A DNA stretch of 64,000 nt from Linum tenue (taxonomy: Eukaryota > Streptophyta > Magnoliopsida > Malpighiales > Linaceae). The position numbers and the translations under genes are program-made. Location of the stretch: assembly GCA_946122785.1 (NCBI GenBank), contig CAMGYJ010000005.1, forward strand, positions 38,244,002 through 38,308,001, given 5' to 3'. A model generated the notes under the pieces. That model did not search any database. It was given only the letters and a program-made list of their open reading frames with translations, and was not told the origin of the DNA. Below, piece after piece: positions 1-12,280 of the stretch; positions within the stretch are counted from its first letter, which is position 1, and every line of letters starts with the position of its first letter.

Positions 1-1487
1 CCAAATTTGTTTTCCGGCGAGAAAACTTGCGTTGAATTGATATTGATTGCACCTTGACTTCTTTGGACAACGATCACTAAGACACGGTTTACACCTCTTC
101 GAACCCAGTTCGAACGAGGGTGTTCGATGTTTACACGACTCACGAGACAGAATCTTAATTAAATTACCCTACTCCTATGGAGGTTCAGTAAGAGCTCCAG
201 ATCTACTACTATGGCTAAAATTGCAGAGGAAAGGATAAAGGGATAAAATTTGACATTGTGTTGTCTGGTGTGAATTTGGCGACCCCCTGTCTCTGTCGAC
301 CCCTCCTCTTATTTATAGCCCCGAGGAGGTAACCGCCATAGAAAACCGCTTTTTGGATAACTGCTACAAAGAAATGCTCCTCCTTCTTCGGTAGAAAACT
401 GCCTCTTGGACAACTGCCAAAAAGAACCGCTCCCTGCTTCCTTGGAGTGGTGGTTACTCATTCAACCGCCTAGGTGCCTCTTGGAACCGTCGTGGGTTTT
501 GGAGTGTAGCTTGCCTCGCCTGGTCTTGTTCTGAATCTCCTGTCATGCTAGTCTTTTGATAAGCATGTGGTGTCTCACAAAGGGGGTCGTGGTCTTCTTG
601 CCTCGCGGCCATGGACTTCTTACTCATGTCCATGCCCTTCTTGTCAAGGCCATGAACTTCTTAATCATGTCCATGGCCTTCTTGTCTAACGGTCGTGGAC
701 CTCTTGAGACATATTCTTTAGTGATATAATGCTCCATCACCACACCCTTTTTATTTGTGTCCATGGCCCCTCTCATGAGGCGGCATGGACCTCTCAATCG
801 TGCACATGGCCCCTCTCGTGAAGCAGCATGTTCTTCTCAGACTTAGAATATTTTTAGGTCCTTCAAATTTGGTCATAAGGCGGCATGGCCTCTTCATTCG
901 CGGCCATGGACCTCTCATTCATGCTCGTGGAGCTTTCTGTGACACAACATGACCTCTCATTCATGCTTGCGTCCATGGCCCCTCTCGTGACACGGCCATG
1001 GATATCCCAATCATGCACATGGCTCTTCTCTTGAGGTGGCATGGCTTTCTCATACTTAGTTTTTCAATCATGCCTAAGCCTCTTGTCTCCCGTCCCATCC
1101 ATTCCCCTTCTCCTGACTCGGCATGGACGTCTCATCTTGTCTCGCGTCCATGCCTCTTCTCGTGAAGCGAGATGGCACGTGCTTCTCCTTGAAGCGGCAT
1201 GTACCTCTTCCAGACTTAGTTTATTTTTCAGTTATTCAGTCTTGATCTTGGGGCGTCATGTGCTCCTCGATTTCTAGATGGACATGGCCCTCTTCATGAG
1301 GCGGCACATGCTTCTATATATTAGATGGACATAGCCCTCTTCGCTGAGGCGGCATGTCACTCTCCAGACTTAGTGTCTTAGGCTTAAAATCAATATCCAT
1401 AAGGCCCAACTTAAACAATATTAATTGTTATAATGGGTGTGGACTTATAAACTCATTGATTATCTTGTAACTCACCAATGTGGTACA
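1..1487 (-). mobile_element. LTR (partial at the window edge) of an unclassified LTR retrotransposon
   Basis: Read on the minus strand this segment aligns by eye with 4486-6014 on the plus strand. Both start TGTACCACAT (here at 1487, minus). Both have a CTATAAATA TATA box (here the complement of 311-319) and a block around CCTCCATAGGAG (near 175), and both end near a CGGAAAACA motif. The LTR therefore faces left and is cut by the window start. No polyprotein is linked to it, so Gypsy or Copia cannot be assigned. About 1.5 kb is long for a Copia LTR. Confidence 0.6.
560..1380. repeat. Degenerate tandem repeat inside the LTR
   Basis: Diverged units contain words such as GAGGCGGCATGGACCTCTC, CCATGGCCCCTCTCGTGA and CCAGACTTAG, repeated every few tens of bases. 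They lie upstream of the TATA box, in the U3-equivalent part of the LTR. Open frames here arise from the repeat and do not look like genes. Confidence 0.6.
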
Positions 1488-1521
1488 AGACAAATTTTAT
1501 GGTGTAAACATATATATATAT

Positions 1522-2215
1522 TGTTAGGATATGACTTGAATTTGATTTGGGTTTGTTTTGTGTTTTGTGCCTATTTTGTTTGGGTTTGGGATTGGGCTTT
1601 GTTTTCACCTTTTCCTTGTATGTTTTGGAAAAGGTGTTTGGTTTTCTGTTTGGGATTAGGAGAAGAGTTCTATAAATACTCTTCATCACCCTTGTCTGTA
1701 GTAAGGTCAGTCAGGTTAGTTTGTTTGGTTTGTCCATTTGGAATTTGGTTTGTAACCTGTACTCTCCTCAAATCAGTGAAATTTGTTCTCCTCTGTCCAT
1801 GGATTAGCTAGCACACATTGTGTTAGTGAACCAGATTAAATTTTTGTTCGTTCGTGTTGGTTTGGATTATCGATTGCACGCTTCTGTTCTGACAAGTGGT
1901 ATCAGAGCCTGGTTTGGTTCGGGGCGGTGGACGTCAGTTTGGTGGACCCTCATTCGCTGACCTTGAGATTTGAGATCTGCGTTTGTCTGGCAGGTCAAAG
2001 ATGATTCGCGTCAGTTTGGTGGATCTAGGAGAGATTCACGTTTGGGCTTTGCGGATCAAGGGAGGTCCACTTCTGGAAAGCAGATCAAAGAGAGTTCGGC
2101 GTCTGAAAAAATCCTTGTACCGAGAAGCCCATCGATACAAGGAGTCTGGCGGATCAAGATAATACCTAAGGTGAGGACACAAAGTTCGTGGTCCTTGGCT
2201 TGAGGGGAGGATTGT
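1522..2215 (+). mobile_element. Copia LTR with primer binding site and a short internal remnant
   Basis: The LTR runs 1522-1894 (TGTTAGGATA...TTCTGACA), with a TATA box in CTATAAATAC near 1670. The primer binding site TGGTATCAGAGC, complementary to initiator tRNA-Met, is at 1897-1908. The LTR is the same family as those at 54139-54502 and 56463-56798, which lie on the opposite strand. About 300 bp of non-coding internal sequence follows, ending in a purine tract (GAGGGGAGGAT, 2201-2211) next to TGTTA, which looks like a polypurine tract and the first bases of a lost 3' LTR. No gag or pol remains. Confidence 0.75.
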
Positions 2216-2251
2216 TACGAGACAATCCAAGTACCACAAAGTTCGTGGTCC

Positions 2252-3450
2252 TAGAGCTTTCTGTTTTCCATGCCACGCCTTCTTATAGTTAATTGTATAA
2301 CCATAACGACTTGCAATGTCAGCGATTATGACTTTCACCTTCAGGTTCGGTTCTTGCTCAATTAGATGCTTGATAGCCGCAGCAACCACCCTAGATTTCA
2401 ACTGTCGATGGCCTTGGGAAGTTATGGATGACACACATGTGTGTGTGTTCACCGCACGGGATATGACCGAGTGGCAATGTCTCTTGCTGTTGATGGCCCG
2501 AATCCTAACATTGCACCCCTCGTGATGATTACGACATCTGACTATGAGCCTTTTAGTGTTGGAATGAGTTGTGTGCCATTCAAAATGTCGAGTCATTGCT
2601 TCAGTCTCAATGGCGTGCCGCACCTCCTTCTTCGAGCCAAATTGTTGGCCCTTCATAAACCCAGTGAGTGGAGCCCATATTGGGACCTCTGGCGGCTCCA
2701 TGTCGCTGTCGACCATCCAATTGTCGTCTGGAATGTGATTGTAGTAGGTGACTGGGACACGGTCACGAGCCACCTCATCATCATTAGCTGAGTCTGACTC
2801 TGGTCCTGAATCATCAGCACCTTCAAGAGGGCCGGAGCTGTCTGCACTGACGTTGTTCTCTCCTTCTTCATCGGAGGAGTCACTGACTGGTGCTGGCAGG
2901 ACATCCTCCATCTGATCCAGCTCATGAAAGGCACCTTCATCAGCTCCATATGGTAGTTGTGAAAACTACCGATGCCTGAATGGAAGTTGTACTGAGGTTG
3001 GTTGGGGAGGTCCGGTTGAACTTCTTCATATGACAGGAAAGATTGATGATGACCTTCACCTTGCTCTTGGTACTGAAAATAGGAATGTGGATCATGGTAA
3101 CTTTGGTAGGGATGATCGCCATATAATTCACCTCTACCATGGATACCAGATGTTTGACCGTGTCCAGAATGACCTCCAACGCCTACGACCGGCTCGGTGT
3201 AAACGAACATCTCGGCTTTGGAAAGATTGTTGGACCTCAAGAATTCGAGCATGGCATCTACCTCATCCTGAGTGGTTATGAGATATTCCTCATGCCACAA
3301 TGACCCACTTTCTCCGTTTGGATATCGGTACACCATACGATCAACTCTTCTCGTGCCATCCATGCAAGTAACGTTAGTGCACATTTGAAGAGTAAGCATG
3401 TGCCTAGTTGGGGTAAAATAAGATAGATGACAACTCTTGGCCTCTTTGAT
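2252..3450 (-). pseudogene. MuDR/MULE transposase, N-terminal part, frameshifted and truncated
   Basis: Two minus-strand frames make up one broken protein. The first (about 3400 down to 2930) has the N-terminal leader common in plant MULE transposases, with MVYRYPNGESGSLWHEEYL and a Gly/His/Tyr-rich linker. A frameshift near 2925 leads to the second frame (2911 down to about 2252). That frame has an acidic linker (SDSSDEEGE), then the MuDR-type DNA-binding domain with KGQQFGSKKEVRHAI, the conserved Cys/His pattern CRNHHEGCNVRIRA...HTC, and SRYGYTINYKKAWHGKQKAL just before the catalytic core should begin. The DDE core and SWIM zinc finger are absent, because the frame runs into the neighbouring Copia remnant near 2252. 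This is a dead fragment of an autonomous Mutator-like element. Confidence 0.85.
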
Positions 3451-4485
3451 GAATCGAAGGAGTTGAAAATGTCTAGTGCACCACCCAGGACGAGGCAAAC
3501 ACATCGGGTTCAACATCAACCCAACATGTCTAGTAAGGTGGCCAAGGCAGTGGATCATGGGACCCCTTGCAAGCCCACTAAGACAGGGCAAGTTGAGAGG
3601 GTGTCATCCATTGTTAAGTTGGAAAATTTGAAACCAACACCAAATGAGTTGTTTCCCCTAACGGAGGGAAGACAAGTTGTGTATGGATGGTTGGTCTGGT
3701 TTAACCCATGGACTTGGCAGTGGCTGTACACCTTTGGCACGTTGGTGGGTACCAAAGGGCATGGATATTAGTGACGTTTGTCACTCTCTTCTATATTAAA
3801 ATAAATAAATAAAATATTAGTAAAAAAAAGAAGAGAAAAGAAAAATCAAAAGCCAATCATGGCTAAAAAAATACGAGGTCGAAGTGTCAAGTTTTAGTTA
3901 GATTTGTGATATGAGAACATGGTCATAACTGATAAGCCACACTCATGTGGTGGCTGGATCCATGCCATTTACATGGCATGAGCAGGTGATTCCCTGTCGG
4001 TGTAGACCCTTTATTATCCAGGCCACCCGTCCAAGGAGGCCTGCTTGTCGTAAGAGGATGGGATGCTACATGATCGATTAATAATTGGCAAGTATCTCAA
4101 GCCTTATGTCCCTTCTCTTTGGGACGTGAGGTGTCAAGGGGTTCAATGTTGGGCGGCCAACATGGTGGCTGGCATGCCAAGCCTCCCACACCCTAAGACA
4201 TGGCATGATACCCTCGGGATAAATCATGGCTTGAGTAGCTAGCCATGACATGGAAAGGAAATTGAGCTAGTTAAGTTTTACTTCCTTCTGTCGGGGCCTA
4301 GCATTCTATAAAAGGCTATGGGTGCATGGCTTTGTAATCAAAGCCAAAATTTGGCTAAGGAAGGTGGTGCCGAGATAAGTATTATTTTTAGGTGGTCAAG
4401 TTGAGTTCAACATCTTAGTGCATAATTCTTATACACTAAGGTGTGGGGGGGGGGGGGGATTTGTTTACCCATAAAAAAATCAGCT
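3451..4485. other. Intergenic, no gene recognised
   Basis: The first 300 bp is upstream MULE sequence. The rest has no convincing coding frame. A TATA-like CTATAAAAGGC lies near 4310, followed by a region that could be the end of an old LTR. A run of 14 G lies at 4445-4458, just before the LTR that starts at 4486. Confidence 0.4.
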
Positions 4486-6014
4486 TGTACCACATCGATT
4501 AATTACAAGGGGATTAATGGATTTATAAGGCCAGCTCAACATTAATGATTAAAAGAGCCAGCTGGGCCTAGTTGGGTTAGATTTTTGGGCCTAAGTGGCC
4601 AACCCACTTCTCCTCTATACGATGGCCGAACCGTCTCCGAGGCCCCCATAGTCGGACGATGCCTCCACCCCTTAGTATGAAATTTGGTCTACAAAAACTA
4701 AGTCTTGGAAACAAGGTGACAAAACGGGATGCCAAACGACCAGGTACCAAGCCTGGTACCAAATAAAGGGGCCAAACAAGAGGGTATCAAGCCGACAAGG
4801 CAGGCCTGATACCCAAGTAAGAAATTTGGCTAAGTATGGAAAACAAGGCGACACAAACGGGGTGCCAAACAGCCGGGTACCAAATAGGAGGTCATCCAAA
4901 AACTAAGTATTGGAAACAAGGCGACACAACAGGGTGCCAAATGACCGGATGTCAACGACGGGGTATCAAGCCGGCCAAGCCAGGTACCAACTAAGAGAGT
5001 CATACAGAAACTAAGTCTGGATATCAAGCCAACAAAACGGACTTGATAGCCAGACATCAGGGTATCAAGCCAACAAGACAAGAAATTCGACTAAGGCATG
5101 GTGACTAGCTAAGGTGGCCACCCAACTATGAATGGATCGACCAGGATGCCGAGCTCAGCCCTTATGAGGCCATATGGAGACAAAGTCCAAAGACGGGTTT
5201 GGTAGCACCTTCACTAGGTACCAAACCGGCAGGGTGCAACTTACCACTTGACGAGGATATAAAAACTAAGTATGGAGACCAAGCCACCAGGACTGGCTTT
5301 GTAGCAAGGGGTGTCAAGTTGATTACATGGGCTTGGTGGCATGCCGGAAGGTATCAAGCCGATGAGACGGCTTGGTAACAACCAACAAGTTAATGAGGAG
5401 GACTTGGTGTCATGAGATGGTAGCGGTCTCAAGACGACAAGAGTGGGGAGTCATCAAGCAGCCGAGGGTGCGATCAAGACTTTATCATGGAGGCTAAGGA
5501 AAATAACCTCAACCCCATCCAGTCATGACAGGGCGACAAGGCTCAACACCAACCCGGCCCAACATCGAGACCATCAAGTACCAACCAGCCCCAAAACGGG
5601 ACGAGGCCCCCAAGGCGACGGTTACCAACTAGTCACCAAGGTAGCGACAAGCGGCCCCTAAGGCGGTTGGAGCAAAAGGCCAGCTAGCAGTTACTACGGC
5701 GGTTACCAAGGCAGTTACACCCATTGGCTATAAATAGGAGAAACGAAGACGGGAAACCCCACAACCAAACATTTGACATACTATGTCAAACTTTTATCTT
5801 TTCTCTGCAAACTACCCTTAGCTTTTAGTTTCTGGAGATCTCATTGAACCTCCATAGGAGTAGAAGTAATTTAATTTAGCCCAAAAAACCATCAAAAACA
5901 TCAAACATCCTCGTTCGAACATTGTTCGGAGAGGTGGGAACCGTGTAATTATCGTTGTTCAGGAAATCGAAGGTGCATTCATTGTGTTCAAACACCAATT
6001 TTTCCTCGGAAAAC
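4486..6014 (+). mobile_element. LTR related in inverted orientation to 1-1487
   Basis: It starts TGTACCACATCG and has a TATA box (TATAAATA, 5729-5736), then a CATAGGAGTAGAAG block near 5850. It ends around TCGGAAAACA near 6014. The order of blocks matches the minus strand of 1-1487. No primer binding site or coding region follows, so it is a solo or truncated LTR. A stretch at about 6040-6200 weakly resembles the opposite-facing LTR, which suggests a rearranged junction. Confidence 0.6.
4680..5440. repeat. Degenerate tandem repeat inside the LTR
   Basis: Units of roughly 60 bp share AAACTAAGT, GGAAACAAGGCGACA, GGGTGCCAAA and GGTATCAAGCC. This is the counterpart of the array at 560-1380; both contain the ACTAAGTCT word and both lie upstream of the LTR TATA box. 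Confidence 0.6.
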
Positions 6015-6435
6015 AATGGGAAACAATACTAGAGTTTAGGATGGCGAAATTCGTTGCAGTTCACCGCAAAATAGAGAAACTTTTGACATTGTGATTTCGG
6101 ATACCTTTACAAATGATCAGAACCCCTCTATTTTATTTATACTTATCCTATCTCTACAATCTATAATTTTTTTCAATTTGGTACATAGGTTTCCCCTACC
6201 AACTCGAACTAGGACTACTTTTCTTTGACTTGCACGGCAAGAAAGAACCTTCCAAAGTCACTCGATTGGCTGAAACTTAATTTGCATGTTTTCCTTAGAC
6301 TTGTTGGCTTTTGGTCCAAATTTCAGCTTTATGTTGCTGGCCTTCTTGCCAAGGGGATTGTGTCACGCTCTGTTGTGGTCTATCTTCCTTCCATAATTCA
6401 TCCTAGCCTTCTTGTACTTGAAAAATACTCAAAAA

Positions 6436-7045
6436 ATGCGATTCTACCTAGAAGCGGAAAGGGGTAAAATCGTAAAGCGTAGAATCAAAGCGTAAAGCGT
6501 AAGTTGTTGACGCATACTATAAAATAGCTAAAAATTTGTTAAGTACCGTGTATACTATGTAAAATATGAATGCACAGAATTTAGGTAAGTTAATAAATAC
6601 CTGAAAATTCATGTCTAAAGCAGAGCTACTCATAGAAGCTTAACAATAAGTTCATAAACATAGGTCTTAACAATAAGTCACCCTCCCCTCTATGCTAATG
6701 AATTTGGGAAGGTCAAAGTTAATGAATTAGAATAGTCTACTGAAAGTACCCAATTACCTGGTATGTATCTTTTAATCTCAAAATCTTTAAAATGTACATT
6801 CTATAATTGATTTTATAAAAAGAATACCCATATATAGCGAATTAGAAGCGTAAAAAGGTAAAGTTTTTTGGTGAACTAGAAGCGTAAAAGCATAAGCTTT
6901 TAAGTTTTAAAGCGTATTTTAGTCCGATTATAACATTAACGATTTTATATAGAAACGAAATCATTTTGGTGACCTAAAAGCGTAAAATCGTAAGCTTTTA
7001 AGTTTTAAATCGCGATTTTGACCGCATTGCTAAAAACTACAGAAA
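6436..7045. repeat. AT-rich dispersed repeat, probably a non-autonomous DNA element
   Basis: It opens with GCGATTCTACCTAGAAGCGG and holds many AAAATCGTAAAGCGTA words. It closes with AAATCGCGATTTTGACCGC, whose complement partly mirrors the start. A second, shorter copy lies at 52785-53100 inside a LINE. It has no coding potential, and its superfamily is not certain. Confidence 0.5.
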
Positions 7046-7071
7046 GGACGTACAAAAACATACCTAATAAT

Positions 7072-7620
7072 TAGGGATGGCAATTGGGCAGGTTTGGGGC
7101 GGGGTTTGCTTAAACCATCCCCATCTCCGCTTTCAAATATCTATACTCATAGTGCCCCATATACCCATGCGGAGGATGGTTTTACAAATCTATCCCCATA
7201 CCCGTGGGTTTCTGGTACCCATGCGTAATACCCATCTCATACATCCGACATTATAAACATGTAAATTTTCATTTATAATACTAAACACACCTAATATATC
7301 ATCATGAAGTAGTTGAGAAAGAAACAATCATTCTTTAAACGGTTTAAAGCATCTTATCCTAAAACATCCATAATACATCTACTAAGTAATAACTAACTAA
7401 CATAATCTTGTTAGCACGAGGGAAAAAGCGAAAGAGTGAAGGTTTTGATTTGGGTGGTCACTCAATTGATTTCTACTATTTATTTTCTTGAATTACCTTC
7501 ACTATCAATGATAGGGCACAATTTGATCCATGTATTTTTTTTATGTGAATAAATGCTCTTGATGAAACGGGTATGGGTATTGGTATGAGGTGGGGAGGCT
7601 AAAACCATATCCGTCGGAGA
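7072..7620. mobile_element. hAT-like MITE, right end truncated
   Basis: It starts TAGGGATGGCAATTGGGCAG, the terminal motif shared by the clean elements at 61985-62685 and 50318-50765, and carries the usual CCCATACCCGTGGGT internal words. The matching right terminus is missing. At about 7628 the sequence changes to GCAGCGGCGGATCCAGGAT, which resembles a Tip100-type hAT end. Confidence 0.55.
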
Positions 7621-7627
7621 AGATCGG

Positions 7628-10275
7628 GCAGCGGCGGATCCAGGATACATTAGAGCACTGGGCCGCATTTAGGGGCGGAGAGAAAGTGCAATTTGGTGCG
7701 TCCTGAAAACCCACCGAAAAATTGTCAAATTACTGACCATATATACATGGAGCAACGTTAATATAGTTCTTGCATACAGTTCTTCTCCATGTGCAAAGAG
7801 TACGATGAGGTTCGGCGATCGTCATTTTTTAGGATTGGACAAGTTTTGTGGAAGTTGTTGAGTTCGATATTTATTGTATTTAGTGAAAAATCCCCGAAGG
7901 TATATATATACAAATTTTGAATTTTTTTAAGTTGGTGACAAATAGTAATCGTATTGGCAACAAATAACATGCATCTTTTTTAGTAGTCGTATTGGCAGCA
8001 AAAAACATCAGAAAAACTTAACTACTACTAACCTAACTAGACCACTAACATACGTGTTACTTGGCCCATGCAAGCAATTCCTGACCACATAGTAACAAAT
8101 AACATACTTGGCCCAACCCAACTTCATCTAACAATTGGGGGGAGCAGGTCTCCTTTAATTTGTCCATTGACATTGGGTTTATTAGTTGCAGGGAGTTTGG
8201 AGTTAGGTTTTGGGTTGGGACTTGACTTGGGAGAAGAGAGGGCGAGTCAGTTGATATCAATCCTAATCATATCAGTCAATCTCCTCGCTCTCTCTGCATC
8301 TATATATACTCATCCTCAAGATCGATAAATAAATTAGGCAGTCACGAGTTTTGAAAACTCGAGATATTCTTTAGTTTCTTGGATGAGAAGCTTCTCCATG
8401 ATTAGTGAGACTCAAACCATGGCTGCGAAAGATGATAAGTCAACAGCGTATACACAATTTTTCTATATACTATTAAAGTTTACCTGGCTAGGTAGCAAAA
8501 AAAAAGTGATAATTTTTCATCGAGGATATATAAAACCGCTACTACTATTTGATGCATTCTTGGATGATTTTATAATACAAACATATACAATTTGGTCAAC
8601 GTGTGACTATTAGACATTACTCATACTCTAAGGGTCGATTTGGATGAGTTTGTCCACAGGGTATGGTTATTTTTTTGGTTCTCTGAGGGTTGGTTAGGGT
8701 CGGATCACTTTCTGCCCCTATGACAAATAGCAACAACTAGGATTTAAATTGGAAGAGGATATGATACCAACATATTGGGCTTCATTGTAAAGTCCTAAAA
8801 ATTTAGGTACTATAGCGCAAGGAAAAAATATAAAGGTAATAAACAATATTTTACCAACAAAATTTCTTGATCTATTTGTAAAAAAAAAAAAAAGTTTAGA
8901 TACTAAATTGTAAGAAAAATATATTCGAAGTATCAAAATGTAATTTTCACAAATCGGTTTATTGCTCTGTCTCAGTCACCCTGTTAGATTCAGTATTGGG
9001 GTGACCTGAATCCTTAATCTTCCTTCGTCTGTTAGTAGCCATTCGGGTATTCAGGTCCTAGTCTTTAGACTCACCATCCAGGAGACCTGGGCGCATTTGT
9101 GACCCACGATTTTGATTCCTCTTCTTCTGTTATATGTCCATCCTCCACCTGGGTCATCCTAGTAGAGGGGACTAAGTTCCTCCGCATAGCATAAGCATAT
9201 GATATGAGCTCTCAGTCTTAGCAATCAAACAAGCCCTTTGCTGCCCTTTGTCCATCATCAGCTTGTGAATCATGGCGACGAGCTTCTGCCCCACTTCTCT
9301 GCTTCCCTGTCGCCTTCTGAGGCTGCCTTTCTACCTGCATCCCCTTACCACCAACCATATGTACTTTTGGAGATTTAGTTACCAAGAAATCACGGGGGCT
9401 TCTTCCTCCTAGTTTTGTTTTGTTTTTTTTTTTTTTTGTCATCGCGACAGGTATTACTCAGTAAAGCAAGTCCCCACATTCGAATCGCCTTGAGGGAGAT
9501 CATGTCCCTTTGACCCTTTCTCAACAGTCTGTTTTGGTTGGTTCTCCTTGGGGCGGGTACTTCTTGAATCAACTGCTTTCCTTCTTGGTTCAGCCAGATT
9601 ACACCAAACCGACTTCGAGTGTTCTTGGAACGTGCCATTGTCTTATCATAAATTTATTCTCCCATAGCCTTAGTCGACATGTGGGGACCAAATCTCTCAT
9701 TTCCTTCTGACGGCTCAAAACTACATGCCCAGAAAGAGTGGCTTAACTCTCCCTTAGGGATATATAGTAGCCGGAAAGAAATTCGTACTTTAGACTAATC
9801 CAGAGGCTTCCAGTATCTTCACTGAGCGGAGGAAACAACGATGGTGAGGTTGTTTAGATTTATTTAATTGTCGGAGTGTTGCTGTTAGAGAAGAAGAAAA
9901 GCTTGGAGCGGTAGGCTACTACGATTTTCTATATTAGGAATTTTGTTATCTCTTTTATATTTTTGGTCTGTTTTCGTTTTATTGTAAAACAATGACGAAA
10001 TGTTATGTTCATATTATAAGACGTTACCACTCTCTCATTTTCTATAAAGCACTTGGAATATGTTTTTTTTTTTTTTAAGATATGGAATTATGATGATCCA
10101 AGCATATTATATTATTTATAGGATAGGGATGACGAAAATTCGTCTTACTCAATTTACTTTGAAGCAAGGATGAAATACCGTACCAGATGTTGTACCGAAA
10201 AGTCAGCGATAAGGTATTTTTTGCTGAAATCGTTATTCAGTCTTTCCATACTTCTAAATAACTCATTTAAGGATA
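7628..10275. other. Intergenic, AT-rich, no gene recognised
   Basis: Short frames occur on both strands, but none has a recognisable domain. The 8950-9850 stretch is less AT-rich, has a run of T near 9427 and may be an old retroposed sequence, but I cannot assign it. 10118-10250 contains ATACCG words that also occur at 13215-13445 and 15670-15832. Confidence 0.4.
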
Positions 10276-10839
10276 TGTATAAAAAAAACTAGGGTCATTT
10301 GGAGAATATGAGTTTAAATCTACAGATTGTCAACAATCTAAAGATTCTAACTCTTCGGATTGTTGAAAACAGATTTTAAAATGTTTATTGTTTGGTAACT
10401 GTGATTGTTAACATTCAATTAAAATAAAAAAAGTATTTTATATTAAATAACATGTTTATCCTTAATAAAAAAATTATAGTGGTTTGAGAAATATTAAAAA
10501 CTTTGTTGATAAATAAATTTCATGTGATAAATAAATAAAAGTAAGAGAAAACTAGGAGAAAAAAAATCTTACGAATCAAGATATAGAATCTCTCTAATTA
10601 AGATATCCACAGATTTTGGGATCGGTTACTATGACAACACCCCTTGTGTTGTTATTGTAACAACACTAGTCTCCAACCAATAGGAAGTTAGGGTTGTGAT
10701 GACTTTTTATTAGATGAGTTGACCTAGTGTAAAATCAAAGCAGGGGTACAATTGTCATTATGAAAAATATGATTAAATAATAATAAAAAATAAAAAAATA
10801 AAAAATAAAAAATAATTTTTTTATTTTCGGCCCAAAATT

Positions 10840-11045
10840 TTGGTCGCCGGAATCTGGTCGCCGGTCACCGAAATATGCTTTTTATTCGCCTGAATATGCT
10901 ATTTTGTCATCGGAATATGCTCTCTGTCGCCGGAATATGCTCACCGTGGTCGGAATATGCTTACCGGCGTCGGAATCTAGTCATTGGGGCCGGAATATGC
11001 CTATCGGCGTCGGAATCTACTAACTGACGGTCACCGGAGTTCAGT
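10840..11045. repeat. Short tandem repeat of GGAATATGC words
   Basis: About ten diverged units of roughly 20 bp carry CGCCGGAATATGCTC or CGTCGGAATCTAG. They lie inside the Pack-MULE, next to its left terminal repeat. Confidence 0.6.
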
Positions 11046-11099
11046 CAACGGTCTTCGTTGACCGTTCAACGGTCTTCGTTGACCGGTCAACGGTCAACG

Positions 11100-11670
11100 A
11101 CCACCGGATGTATGGTCTGCATTGTGAGATTTATGGTTTGGTTTCTCATATTTTTTATGCCTTTTGTGGTTTGCTTTATCGTGTTTGTGGTTTGCATTAT
11201 GAAGTTTCTGGTTTGCTTTCGAAAATTTTGTGGTTTGCATTGTGAGGTTTCTGGTTTGTTTTAATATATTTGTGGTTTGCATTATGACGTTTATGGTTTG
11301 CTTTTGTGTGGTTTGATTTACTGTGTTTGTGGTTTGCATTAGGAGGTTTCTGGTGTGCTTTCACAAATGTTGTGGTTTGCTTTGTGAGGTTTGTGGTTTG
11401 TTTTAGGAGATTTGTGGTATGCATTAGAAGGTTTCTGGTTTGCATTAAGAACTTTTTGTTGTGCTTTCGAAACTTTGGTGGTTTGCTTTGAGAGGTTTCT
11501 GGTTTGTTTTAATATATTTGTGGTTTGCTTTGCGAGGTTTCTGATTTGCTTTTTTGTGGTTTGTTTTACGGTTTGTGGTTTGCATTAGGAGGTTTCTGGT
11601 GTGTTTTCTCAAATGTTGTGGTTTGCTTTATGAGGTTTGTGGTTTGTTTTAGGGAATTTGTTTTAGGGTT
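11100..11670. repeat. Minisatellite, unit about 40 bp
   Basis: Diverged units contain GTGGTTTGCATT, GAGGTTTCTGGTTTGCTTT and TTTGTGGTTTG. The repeat is free of stops in several frames on both strands, which creates Phe/Val/Cys-rich and Asn/Thr-rich open frames. These are artefacts of composition. Confidence 0.75.
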
Positions 11671-12017
11671 TTTGGTTAGCTTTCATAAATGAACTTAAAA
11701 CATTGTAATCTTTCAACAAACGAACCATATCTTAGCACAGTTGTGAAGTAGCGCCTAGATGGCCCCTAAAGGTTCGGGATTTCTTTAATTCTATGCTTTG
11801 TTAACATATTTGTTTTACATTATTTTGCCAATGAACAATATGTATGGTGATGCTGCGAGGCCAACTTTTCTTAGACTTCTGAAAGATGGGAAACAAAAAC
11901 AGAATGTGAGCCACTCGCACAAGCTACACAATTTTAAACTGACCATCATCAAGAACATTCTATATCTCAATTTTAAACAGACTCTAGTCACAAGCCTTTC
12001 TTAGTTTTCAACAGGTA

Positions 12018-12277
12018 TTAGACGAAAAGCCAGCAGGTACTGAGTCCTTCTTCATCCTTTTTCAGCTTGTAAGCCTCCATCTTAATCAAGTATTTCTCCT
12101 TGTTCTTCTTTGCCATCTGCACAAAGACCAGAAGGCTGTTAGACAACCTGCAATGCTACTAACACAGTACAAGGACTGGTTTGGATGGGTCTATGGTCAT
12201 GAACAGACCTCTTCATAAGGAGCTTTCTTCTTCTCCGTCAGGTTTTTCCATTCTTCACCAGTGATCTTTGCAACTTG
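12018..12277 (-). pseudogene. Captured HMG-box (HMGB-type) gene fragment
   Basis: Two minus-strand exons encode the second half of an HMG box. Exon 12277-12209 reads QVAKITGEEWKNLTEKKKAP then YEE, ending at a GT donor (intron 12208-12117). Exon 12116-12018 follows a TGCAG acceptor and reads MAKKNKEKYLIKMEAYKLKK, then an acidic tail and a stop. The GEEWK...KAPYEE...KNKEKY pattern is HMG-box helices II-III and is most like plant proteins with several HMG boxes. Helix I is absent and an in-frame TGA (12280-12278) precedes the first codon. The fragment lies wholly inside the Pack-MULE, so it is transduplicated rather than a resident gene. HMGB proteins bend DNA in chromatin; no function is expected here. 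Confidence 0.8.
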
Positions 12278-12280
12278 TCA

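Noticed and set aside
2316..2791. Plus-strand frames across the MULE fragment
   Set aside because: They are antisense shadows of the transposase N-terminal region on the minus strand.
4577..5081. Overlapping minus-strand Cys/Leu/Phe-rich frames
   Set aside because: They are by-products of the degenerate LTR repeat.
11058..11588. Overlapping open frames on both strands rich in Phe/Val/Cys or Asn/Thr
   Set aside because: They arise from the 40-bp minisatellite, which lacks stop codons in several frames. There is no domain and no start context.
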